DNA of 7,913 nucleotides, taken from Bacteroidetes bacterium QS_8_64_10. Its GTDB lineage: Bacteria; Bacteroidota; Rhodothermia; Rhodothermales; Salinibacteraceae. The notes under the pieces were generated by a model, which saw only the letters and a program-made list of their open reading frames with translations, had not been told where the DNA came from and made no database searches. The position numbers were made by a program, and so were the translations under genes. Numbering within the stretch: the first letter of the stretch is position 1; each line of letters opens with the position of its first letter. Positions 1 through 6,203 of this stretch are shown in pieces. The stretch spans positions 1-7,913 of the forward strand of contig PXTQ01000044.1 of assembly GCA_003022505.1 (NCBI GenBank), given 5' to 3'.

Positions 1-1
1 G

Positions 2-2368
2 TTTCAGAAGCTCCTGCAGGAGCCGGGCGTGGAGCGCCTCATGCAGAAAACGGAGAGCTTCTACCTGCAGGACAACGCCAAGCGCATGCCGGAGGTGGAC
101 GAGGTGCTCTACTTCGCCGTCGAGGAGAAGAAGCACGCCATTGAGATGACCGACAAGGGGCACGATTATGTGGGCGAGGTGGCGCAGCAGGACCGCGATT
201 TCTTTGTACTGCCGGACGTAGGCAGCCGCGTCGCCGAGGCCGAGGAGGAGCACGAAACAAAGCGCCGCGAGCGCAAAGAAGAAATAGAAAGCCGCGAGGA
301 CATCTCCGAGGAGAAGAAAAAGAACAAATGGATGAACGACAGCCGCATCATCGACAACGAGCTGGAGGAGCGGAAGCGTGAGATTTACAACACGTACTCC
401 GAAAAGGCCGAGCGCCTGCACGCCGTCGAGCAGCTCTTGAAAGCCTACACGCTCTACGAGAACGAGGACGAGTACATCGTGGAGGAGGGCAAGGTGCAGA
501 TCGTAGACGAGCACACCGGGCGCGTGATGAGCGGGCGGCGCTACTCCGAGGGCCTGCACCAGGCCATCGAAGCGAAAGAGGAAGTGGAGGTGCAGCAGGC
601 CACGCAGACCTACGCCAAGATCACGCTCCAGAACTTCTTTCGAAAGTACCACAAGCTGGCGGGCATGACGGGCACCGCCGAGACGGAGGCCGAGGAGTTC
701 GACGAAATCTACGACCTCGAAACGCTCGTCATCCCAACGAACGAGCCGGTCATCCGCGACGACAAAGACGACCTCGTTTTCCGCACGAAGCGCGAGAAGT
801 ACAACGCCGTCATCCAGCAGATCGAGGAGTACCACGACCGGGGCCAGCCCGTGCTCGTCGGTACGACTTCCGTGGACGTGAGCGAGAAGCTGAGCCGGAT
901 GCTCAAGCGCACGGGCATCCATCACAACGTGCTGAACGCCAAGAAGGGGCGCGCCCAGAAGGAGGCCGACATCGTGGCCGAGGCCGGCGAGCAGGGCGCG
1001 GTGACGATTGCGACGAACATGGCGGGCCGAGGCACCGACATCCAGCTCGGCGAGGGCGTGCGCGAGAAGGGCGGGCTGGCGATTCTGGGCACCGAGCGCC
1101 ACGAGAGCCGCCGCATCGACCTCCAGCTGCGGGGCCGTTCGGGGCGGCAGGGCGACCCCGGCGAGAGCCAATTCTACGTCTCGCTCGAAGACGAGCTGAT
1201 GCGCCTCTTCGGCTCCGACCGCGTGGCGAAGGTGATGGACTCGATGAACATGGAGGAGGGCGCGGTGATCGAGAGCGGTCTCGTCACCCGCAGCATCAAG
1301 CGCGCGCAAAGCAAGGTCGAGAAGAACCACTTCTCGATTCGCAAGAAGCAACTCGAATACGACGACGTGCTCGACAAGCAGCGCGAGGCCATCTACCAGC
1401 GCCGCCGCCGCGCCCTCAAGGGCAAGCGCCTGCACAGCGAAATCCTCGATATGCTCCACGAACTCATCGTCGACCTCGTGGAGCACTACTACGGGCAGGG
1501 CGACTTTGAGGAGCTGAACGAGGAGATCATGCGCCGCTTGGCCTTCGAGGTGGATCTGGACCGCGAGGAGTACGTGAAGCTGGGCGAAGAAGGGACCGTC
1601 GAACACCTCTACGAGGAGGCCGCCGATTTCTACAAGCGCAAGCGCGACGGACTGGCCGGGCCGTTTTACCGCAGCATGGAGGAGCTGACGCACCGCCCCG
1701 ACGAGGAGCGCCCCGAGCGCGTGGTGGTCGACTTCACGGACGGGCAGCGCGGCCTGCGCGCCGTCGCCGGCGTTGAGGACGCCATCGCCAGCAAGGGGCA
1801 GGAGATCAACGACGCGATGGAGCGCGTGGCGCTGCTGTCGTTTATCGACGAGCACTGGACCGACCACCTGCGCGAGCTGGACGAGGTGCGCGAGGGCATC
1901 GGGCTGCGCTCGTTCGGGCGCAAGGATCCGCTGCTCGAATACAAGATGGAGGCCTACGAGATGTTTACCGAACTGGTCAAGACCATCGACCGGGAGGTCG
2001 TCTCGTTCGTCTTCCGGGCCGGGCCGCTCGTGGAGCAGCAGGAGGACGCCGAGAGCTTCCGGCAGCGCAGCCGCATGGACCGCAGCCGCGCCCAGACGGA
2101 GCACGAGGACGCGCAGCAGCAGCTTGGCGCAGGCGTCGAAGACATTGGGCCGGGCGAAGAGGGTGCCGAAGCGCGCCAGCGAGCGTCGGGCGCGCAACGC
2201 GACCCGTCGTCAGGCGGCGGGCAGCCCGTGGTCGTGGAGGACGAGCCGGGCCGCAACGACCGCGTCACGATCCAGAACACCTCGACCGGCGAGACGGCGA
2301 CGCTCAAGTATAAGTATGCCCAGAAGAAGCTCAAGAAAGGCTGGTCGCTGATCTCGGTGGAGGAGTAG
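2..2368 (+). CDS. secA: Protein translocase subunit SecA (5'-truncated)
   Basis: SecA is the ATPase motor that drives preproteins through SecYEG at the inner membrane. The frame is open from base 2, so the true start lies upstream and the Walker A/DEAD half of NBD1 is missing. With residue 1 at base 2, visible parts are: the end of the preprotein cross-linking domain; VDEHTGR at 168-174; GMTGTA at 221-226; the NBD2 motif TNMAGRGTDI at 338-347; and QLRGRSGRQGD at 376-386 with the arginine fingers. A helical scaffold/wing segment follows (FIDEHWTDHL, then GRKDPLLEYK, about bases 1840-1960). About 50 extra, highly charged residues lie between MTDKG and HAVEQLLKAY compared with E. coli SecA; Bacteroidota SecA proteins have such an insertion. 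The tail keeps GRND, but the usual zinc-binding PCPCGSGKK is replaced by a basic TLKYKYAQKKLKKGW segment. The gene converges on the membrane-protein gene 65 bases away. Identity is secure. Confidence 0.97.
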   Translation, partial: FQKLLQEPGVERLMQKTESFYLQDNAKRMPEVDEVLYFAVEEKKHAIEMTDKGHDYVGEVAQQDRDFFVLPDVGSRVAEAEEEHETKRRERKEEIESREDISEEKKKNKWMNDSRIIDNELEERKREIYNTYSEKAERLHAVEQLLKAYTLYENEDEYIVEEGKVQIVDEHTGRVMSGRRYSEGLHQAIEAKEEVEVQQATQTYAKITLQNFFRKYHKLAGMTGTAETEAEEFDEIYDLETLVIPTNEPVIRDDKDDLVFRTKREKYNAVIQQIEEYHDRGQPVLVGTTSVDVSEKLSRMLKRTGIHHNVLNAKKGRAQKEADIVAEAGEQGAVTIATNMAGRGTDIQLGEGVREKGGLAILGTERHESRRIDLQLRGRSGRQGDPGESQFYVSLEDELMRLFGSDRVAKVMDSMNMEEGAVIESGLVTRSIKRAQSKVEKNHFSIRKKQLEYDDVLDKQREAIYQRRRRALKGKRLHSEILDMLHELIVDLVEHYYGQGDFEELNEEIMRRLAFEVDLDREEYVKLGEEGTVEHLYEEAADFYKRKRDGLAGPFYRSMEELTHRPDEERPERVVVDFTDGQRGLRAVAGVEDAIASKGQEINDAMERVALLSFIDEHWTDHLRELDEVREGIGLRSFGRKDPLLEYKMEAYEMFTELVKTIDREVVSFVFRAGPLVEQQEDAESFRQRSRMDRSRAQTEHEDAQQQLGAGVEDIGPGEEGAEARQRASGAQRDPSSGGGQPVVVEDEPGRNDRVTIQNTSTGETATLKYKYAQKKLKKGWSLISVEE

Positions 2369-2369
2369 T

Positions 2370-2438
2370 GTTGTCGCGGTTTCGGGTTGTCGCGTTCCTG
2401 TCAGACGCCCAAACGCACAAATATTCAAGCGCTTCAAC
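2370..2438. repeat. Octamer-period array A, imperfect palindrome between convergent genes
   Basis: The gap between the secA stop and the membrane-gene stop is almost filled by 8-base units. On the left, GTTGTCGC occurs at 2370 and again exactly 16 bases later at 2386. On the right, units at 2402, 2410, 2418 and 2426 each begin with CA (CAAACGCA at 2410, CAAGCGCT at 2426). The halves are loosely inverted: 2370-2373 with 2435-2438, 2376-2378 with 2430-2432, and 2379-2386 with 2408-2414 (one bulged base). The array overlaps the last codon of the minus-strand gene. It could act as a bidirectional terminator, although no T-run follows on either strand. Period and pairing are seen directly; the role is inference. 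Confidence 0.6.
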
Positions 2439-3567
2439 CTGCTACTATCCGCCACAGGTACACCAGGGGAGCGGGCAGAAGTGGATCGATGCCGCCGGCT
2501 GTCATGTGGTACTGGAGGATGAGAAAGTTGTAGCCGACGAGTCGCCACGTGAAGCGCCGAAAGCGTAGCGTTCCCCACTTGGCGCGGCACCGTTCCGCCC
2601 CAATCAGCACGGCCGGAAAGGCGAGCACGAAGAGGCGCGTCACGTCGACGGCCACGCCCAGTTGCATCGTCACGCCTCCCACGATTGCGCCTATCAACAA
2701 TCGGTGCTCCGTCGATGAGGAATGCATTAGCACGTGCGCCGGGAAGTACCAGAACAGCTTGAAAGCGAGAAACGCTCCCAGCGGGATCAAGGGCAGAATA
2801 TTCCGGAGGTTTTCCAGGATGCGTGAGCGATTTAAATAGTAGTCTGCTGTATAGAGCACATCGACGTGCTGGGCCACGACGTACCGCGTGATCCAGAGCG
2901 GGAGCGTTGCCGCGCCCAGGCACACCGCCGCGAAGACATACGAGCGCCACCCCGCCTCGCGCCGCGATGCAACGAGCAACACGAGCGCTGGCAGAAGCAC
3001 CAGATTGCTTTCGTGGTTCAGAAGGGCGAGAGCAAAGCAGGCGGCGCACAGCAACATGCGTTGCGGAAAAGCAAAGGCCAGAAAGACGAAAAAATAGGAA
3101 AGCGGATCTGTATATCCCGGTGATATGAGTGGAATGAATGCCGTACCTGAAAAGACCAGCAGGCTCGTCATCGCCAGCGCGTCAATGGGCGGATAGTCGC
3201 GCCCGCGATACGTCAGGTACGCGGCGGCCACGAAAAGCGCCAGGAAGGCCAGCGGCACGAACACGAAGGCCAGCCCACGCAACCCCGTGACGTAGCCGAT
3301 GAGCGGTCCCAACATTCGAAAGCGGAGGGCGCTCTCCGTACCGAAGTCGAAGGGCGCTCGTGAGATGCGCAGGTAGCTGAGGCCGTGATAGAGCGGCGTA
3401 AACGATGGCGTAACGTACAGCGCCGCGACGATGAGCAGGGCCGTCGCCAGGGCGGCCGCCATCCCCCCGCGCCCCAGGTGCCGTTCCCCCGCGAGTAAGG
3501 CGCGGTTCGTGTCGGAAAGGATCCGAGACATGGTGCAGGCGTTGGCAAAAACGATACTGGCTCTCAT
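2434..3567 (-). CDS. Polytopic membrane protein of unknown function, GT-C-like in character
   Basis: I cannot assign a function. The 377-residue product has a short polar N-terminus (residues 1-35), then about nine to ten hydrophobic stretches, for example near 36-54, 99-118, 130-148, 153-168, 171-200 and 205-225, with more toward the C-terminus. An Arg-rich loop with RMLGPLIGY (84-92), PGYTDPLSYFF (150-160) and NHESN (184-188) are the most motif-like parts. A conserved-looking polar loop before many membrane spans recalls GT-C-fold glycosyltransferases and related uncharacterised membrane proteins, but no catalytic motif is certain. There is no cleavable signal peptide. Start codons at 3567, 3531 (Met13) and 3462 (Met36) are all possible, none with a clear ribosome site; the longest is given. 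It is the only minus-strand gene, flanked on both sides by octamer arrays with a shared unit, and parts (about 2690-2860 and 3060-3140) look more AT-rich than its neighbours. Confidence 0.85.
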   Translation of the reverse strand: MRASIVFANACTMSRILSDTNRALLAGERHLGRGGMAAALATALLIVAALYVTPSFTPLYHGLSYLRISRAPFDFGTESALRFRMLGPLIGYVTGLRGLAFVFVPLAFLALFVAAAYLTYRGRDYPPIDALAMTSLLVFSGTAFIPLISPGYTDPLSYFFVFLAFAFPQRMLLCAACFALALLNHESNLVLLPALVLLVASRREAGWRSYVFAAVCLGAATLPLWITRYVVAQHVDVLYTADYYLNRSRILENLRNILPLIPLGAFLAFKLFWYFPAHVLMHSSSTEHRLLIGAIVGGVTMQLGVAVDVTRLFVLAFPAVLIGAERCRAKWGTLRFRRFTWRLVGYNFLILQYHMTAGGIDPLLPAPLVYLWRIVAG

Positions 3568-3593
3568 CGGAAGATACGAATCAACGTCTCGCC

Positions 3594-3633
3594 TGCAAAC
3601 GCTCCAACGCCAAAGCGCTCAAACCCGCAAACG
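3594..3633. repeat. Octamer-period array B, upstream of recN
   Basis: Five 8-base units run in register up to six bases before the recN start: for example TGCAAACG at 3594, CCAAAGCG at 3610 and CGCAAACG at 3626. The consensus is about CNCAAACG. GCAAACGC recurs exactly at 3595 and 3627, 32 bases (four periods) apart. The unit matches the right half of array A (CAAACGCN), in the same orientation, on the far side of the membrane-protein gene. The array occupies the recN 5' leader within the divergent intergenic space, so any recN promoter must lie in it or upstream of it. No Shine-Dalgarno is seen before the recN ATG. Confidence 0.6.
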
Positions 3634-3638
3634 CCACC

Positions 3639-5420
3639 ATGCTTCGTTCGCTCTACGTGCGGGACTACGCCATCATCGAAGAACTCGACGTGGAGTTCGG
3701 CAGCGGCCTCAACGTCATCACCGGCGAGACGGGCGCGGGCAAATCCATCCTGATCGGGGCACTCAAAATGATTCTCGGTGAGCGCCCCGACACCGACGCG
3801 GTGCGCACCGGCGCGAAGAAAGCCATCGTCGAGGGCATCTTCGACGAGGCCGGCATTGCGCCCATCCGGGAGGCGCTGGAAGAAAACGAGATCGAGGCGC
3901 GTGAGGATGTCATCATGCGGCGCGAGATTTCGGCCTCGCGCAGCCGGGCTTTTATTAACGACACGCCCGCCACGCTCGACGTGGTGCGCCGCGTGGCCGC
4001 AGAACTCATCGACCTGCACGGCCAGCACGAGCATCAGAGCCTCCTCCGCACCGAAAAGCACCGCGAGCTGCTGGATAATTTCGGCTCGCTGGGCGGCCTC
4101 GCGCAGACGTACCGCGACCGCTACCGCGAGGTCGAGGAGCTTATCGCCGAGCGTAATAACTTGCAACGGCGCCGCGAGGATCTCGAAGAACGCCGCCAGC
4201 TCTACGAGTTTCAGATCGAGGAGATCGACGCTGTCAACCCGCAGGAGGACGAGGAGGACGAACTGGAGGCCGAGGAGCGCGTCCTCGAAAACGCCGAGCA
4301 GCTCTACGAGTCCACCGCACGCCTCTACGATACGCTCTACGAATCGACCGACGCCGTGCACGATCAGATCGTGGTGGCGCGCAACGAGCTTCAGGACCTC
4401 GCCCGCATCGACGACGACTTTGCCGAGAGCCTGGACGAGATCCAGTCCGCGCAGATCATCGTCAGCGAGGTCGCCAAGTTCTTGCAGGACTACAACGCAC
4501 GCGTCGAGTTCGACCCGGAGCGGCTGTCGACGATCCGCGAGCGCCTGAGCGAGTTGGAGCGGCTCAAAAGAAAGTACGGCGGTACGCTGGAATCCGTGCT
4601 GGAGCACCGCCGCGAGATCGGCGAAGAGTACGCGCTTGCCAGCGATTTCGACGGCAGCATCGAGGAGCTGTCCGACAAGATCAGCGAGGCGCAGGCGCGG
4701 CTAAGCGACGCCGCCGAGCGCCTGTCCGAGAAGCGCCGCGAGGTGGCCGCTCGCATCGAGGATGCCATCGAGGACGAGCTGGCGAGCCTGGGGATGCCGC
4801 GCAGCCGCTTCGAGGTGCGCTTCGAGCGCGAGCTGCGCGAAGACGGTTGGATCGCGCTCTCCGACGGGGGCAATGCTGACGAGGACGGCCAGGCGCGGCA
4901 GCGCTACGAGGCGTTCGCGCACGGCGTGGACCGCGTCGAGTTTTTCATTACGACGAACGTGGGTGAGCCGCCGGAGCCGCTTAAGCGCATCGCCAGCGGC
5001 GGCGAGATCAGCCGCATCATGCTCGCGCTCAAGACGATTCTGGCGAAGTCGGAGCGGCTTCCTATTTTAGTATTCGACGAGATCGACACCGGCATCAGCG
5101 GGGCCACGGCGGGCAAGGTGGGCGCGGCCATGAGCGACCTTGCGCAGTACCATCAGATCATCGCCATCACGCACCTGCCGCAGATCGCCGCGCTGGGCGA
5201 CGGGCACTTCGCCGTCACCAAGAAAGTCGCGGAGGGGCGCACCAAGACGCTCATGCAGCGTCTTTCGGGCGAGGAGCGCGCCGAGGAGGTTGCCACGCTC
5301 ATCAGCGGCGCGGACCTGACGGACGCCGCTCTCGAGAACGCGCGCGAACTCATGGCCGCCGGCGGGGACGGCGCAGGCGAACAGGAAAATGGGGGAACGG
5401 GTAAGCGGGCGAACGGGTGA
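3639..5420 (+). CDS. recN: DNA repair protein RecN
   Basis: RecN is an SMC-like ATPase in the cytoplasm that acts early in recombinational repair of double-strand breaks, probably by holding DNA ends or sister chromatids together. The 593-residue product shows the whole family layout: an N-terminal ATPase lobe with Walker A GETGAGKS at 29-36; a Q-loop/HGQHEHQSL segment near 124-132; a long Glu/Arg-rich coiled-coil region to about residue 380; and the C-terminal lobe with signature SGGE at 453-456, Walker B ILVFDEID at 476-483 and the THLPQIA switch histidine at 512. E. coli RecN (553) and B. subtilis RecN (576) are shorter. Part of the excess is a Gly/Asn-rich tail (about the last 15 residues) encoded by octamer array C. 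The ATG at 3639 begins the typical MLRSLYVRDYAIIEEL; no ribosome site precedes it. It is divergent from the membrane-protein gene. Confidence 0.97.
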   Translation: MLRSLYVRDYAIIEELDVEFGSGLNVITGETGAGKSILIGALKMILGERPDTDAVRTGAKKAIVEGIFDEAGIAPIREALEENEIEAREDVIMRREISASRSRAFINDTPATLDVVRRVAAELIDLHGQHEHQSLLRTEKHRELLDNFGSLGGLAQTYRDRYREVEELIAERNNLQRRREDLEERRQLYEFQIEEIDAVNPQEDEEDELEAEERVLENAEQLYESTARLYDTLYESTDAVHDQIVVARNELQDLARIDDDFAESLDEIQSAQIIVSEVAKFLQDYNARVEFDPERLSTIRERLSELERLKRKYGGTLESVLEHRREIGEEYALASDFDGSIEELSDKISEAQARLSDAAERLSEKRREVAARIEDAIEDELASLGMPRSRFEVRFERELREDGWIALSDGGNADEDGQARQRYEAFAHGVDRVEFFITTNVGEPPEPLKRIASGGEISRIMLALKTILAKSERLPILVFDEIDTGISGATAGKVGAAMSDLAQYHQIIAITHLPQIAALGDGHFAVTKKVAEGRTKTLMQRLSGEERAEEVATLISGADLTDAALENARELMAAGGDGAGEQENGGTGKRANG

Positions 5421-5431
5421 GCGGACGAACG
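5376..5431. repeat. Octamer-period array C, forming the recN 3' end
   Basis: Seven consecutive 8-base units keep strict register: alternate units are GGCGAACA (5376), GGGGAACG (5392), GGCGAACG (5408) and GACGAACG (5424). Between them sit GGTAAGCG (5400) and GGTGAGCG (5416), which suggests a 16-base higher-order unit. Across the seven units position 1 (G) and position 5 (A) are invariant, and positions 2, 7 and 8 vary once each. The array covers the last 15 codons of recN including its stop and ends 52 bases before the next gene. Because 8 is not a multiple of 3, translation gives a peptide with an 8-residue period (GTGKRANG-like). This is the clearest of the four arrays. Confidence 0.75.
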
Positions 5432-5469
5432 AGGGTGTAGCACAAGCGTACTATTTACAACACCCCTCG
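5430..5469. promoter_or_regulatory. Inverted repeat upstream of the antitoxin-like gene
   Basis: CGAGGGTGT at 5430-5438 is complementary to ACACCCCTCG at 5460-5469, a 9-bp stem with a single bulged C, around a 21-base AT-rich centre that contains TACTAT at 5449-5454. It starts at the last base of array C and ends 14 bases before the ATG at 5484. Antitoxin genes of type II systems commonly repress themselves by binding such dyads in their promoter, so an operator is plausible. A recN terminator is less so because no T-run follows. The dyad is seen directly; the role is inference. Confidence 0.4.
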
Positions 5470-5483
5470 AAACGGATACTATC

Positions 5484-5783
5484 ATGTTGACGACAGTTGA
5501 AGGAGTTTTCCGAGAGGGACGGGTTGAACGTGCTGAAGCTCCCAACGAAGTGGGCGAAGAGGCCCGCGTCCTCGTGACTTTTCTTCCGTCGAAAGCAGTA
5601 GATCTGCGGGCGCGTGGCATCGACGAAACTCAGGCAGCCACCCTGCGCACCCAACTCGCTCCGTTCGCCGAGGACTGGAACGATCCCGATATGGCTATCT
5701 ACGACGACTACGATGCCCGACGCCGAAAAAATATTTCCGGACGACGCCGGCGGGCTGGCGCGCACGCTCGGTATCGAGATTGA
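5484..5783 (+). CDS. Antitoxin-like small protein, orphan, with run-on C-terminus
   Basis: This 99-residue protein has two parts. Residues 1-35 (TTVEGVFREGRVE, then ARVLVTFLP) look like a small beta-hairpin domain. Residues 50-78 contain the acidic FAEDWNDPDMAIYDDYDA segment. From memory, proteins with this layout in cyanobacteria and Bacteroidota-like genomes are predicted antitoxins encoded directly before a PIN or MazF/PemK-type toxin and end a few residues after YDxYDA. Here no toxin follows. The frame continues past Asp77-Ala78 as a basic stretch (RRRK, GRRRRAGAHARYRD) that is the thioesterase gene read out of frame for 71 bases. I infer that the original end and the toxin gene were lost. 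The ATG at 5484 fits the MLTTVEG beginning; there is no clear Shine-Dalgarno, and a dyad lies just upstream. That it is a gene is fairly sure; its activity is not. Confidence 0.65.
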   Translation: MLTTVEGVFREGRVERAEAPNEVGEEARVLVTFLPSKAVDLRARGIDETQAATLRTQLAPFAEDWNDPDMAIYDDYDARRRKNISGRRRRAGAHARYRD

Positions 5784-6117
5784 GGACGCCGGTCCGGAGC
5801 GCGTCGTGGCGACGATGCCCGTCACGTCCGATCATCACCAGCCGTTCGGCTACCTGCACGGCGGCGCGAGCGTGGCGTTGGCCGAGACGGCCGTCTCCGT
5901 GGGCGGCTACCTCGCCGCGCCGGACGGCCACGGCGCGATGGGGGTGGAGATCAACGCCAATCACGTGCGCTCCAAGTGCGAGGGCCAGTTGACTGCCACC
6001 GCCGAGCCGGTGCACGTGGGGCGGCGCACGCAGGTCTGGCGCACCCGCATCACCGACGAGGAAGACCGCCTCGTCTGCACGAGCCGCTGCACGATGGCGG
6101 TGGTGGAGCAGGGCTGA
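5713..6117 (+). CDS. Hotdog-fold acyl-CoA thioesterase, PaaI/MenI type
   Basis: The product hydrolyses an acyl-CoA thioester in the cytoplasm. The 134 residues match the usual length of single-hotdog enzymes (E. coli MenI is 136). The core signature HQPFGYLHGGASVALAET (41-59) gives His49-Gly-Gly and Glu58, which corresponds to the catalytic glutamate of the EntH/MenI branch (HGGASxxLAE). NANHVRS near 80 and the RRTQVWRTRI strand complete the fold. A role in menaquinone synthesis (DHNA-CoA hydrolysis) is possible, but no men gene is nearby and PaaI-like substrates cannot be excluded. I chose the ATG at 5713, which gives MPDAEKIFPDD. The in-frame ATG at 5614 would add 33 residues that are merely the antitoxin gene in another frame. 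The chosen ATG lies inside the antitoxin-like frame, so the two are probably cotranscribed. The stop is the first base group of hairpin array D. Confidence 0.9.
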   Translation: MPDAEKIFPDDAGGLARTLGIEIEDAGPERVVATMPVTSDHHQPFGYLHGGASVALAETAVSVGGYLAAPDGHGAMGVEINANHVRSKCEGQLTATAEPVHVGRRTQVWRTRITDEEDRLVCTSRCTMAVVEQG

Positions 6118-6203
6118 AAGTCTGCAAGTCTGAAGGTCGAAAGGTCAAATCTCTGAAAGACCTGCGACTTGCGACCTGATAGACTTGACCGACTTACTTT
6201 CAT
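6116..6203. repeat. Octamer-period array D forming a long imperfect hairpin
   Basis: Eleven 8-base frames run from the thioesterase stop codon onward. The first four are related (GAAAGTCT at 6116, GAAGGTCG at 6132), and the second half repeats them on the opposite strand. Nested arms pair 6116-6121 with 6196-6201, CAAGTCT 6125-6131 with AGACTTG 6181-6187, AGGTCG 6134-6139 with 6172-6177, and AGGTC 6142-6146 with 6159-6163, leaving a 12-base loop. That is 24 base pairs, interrupted by short internal loops. AGGTCGA recurs outside the hairpin at 6206-6212. In the transcript it could end or stabilise the recN-side operon. Its structure is seen directly; function is inferred. No long T-run follows. 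Confidence 0.65.

Noticed and set aside
2368..2568. 66-codon plus-strand frame after secA
   Set aside because: It is made of array A plus antisense of the membrane-protein gene, with no start signal or recognisable sequence.
2210..3049. 279-codon minus-strand frame
   Set aside because: It runs antisense to the secA end, through array A and overlaps the membrane gene in another frame on the same strand; the product is Arg/Ala-rich with no motif.
3431..3781. 116-codon plus-strand frame crossing the recN start
   Set aside because: It overlaps the membrane gene antisense and recN out of frame; its QTLQRQSAQTRKRH part is just array B translated.
3564..4607. 347-codon minus-strand frame opposite recN
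   Set aside because: It mirrors the Glu/Arg-rich coiled coil of recN as Leu/Val/Asp repeats; this is a codon-bias shadow of a well-supported gene.
5454..5482. TTTACA - 17 bases - TACTAT promoter for the antitoxin-like gene
   Set aside because: Spacing is ideal, but transcription would start about base 5489, inside the gene and past its only good start codon.
5614..5712. Upstream in-frame ATG as thioesterase start
   Set aside because: The added 33 residues are the antitoxin-like gene in a second frame, and the enzyme has full family length from 5713.
5376..6203. CRISPR-like repeats
   Set aside because: The units are contiguous octamers without spacers, degenerate, and no cas gene is present.
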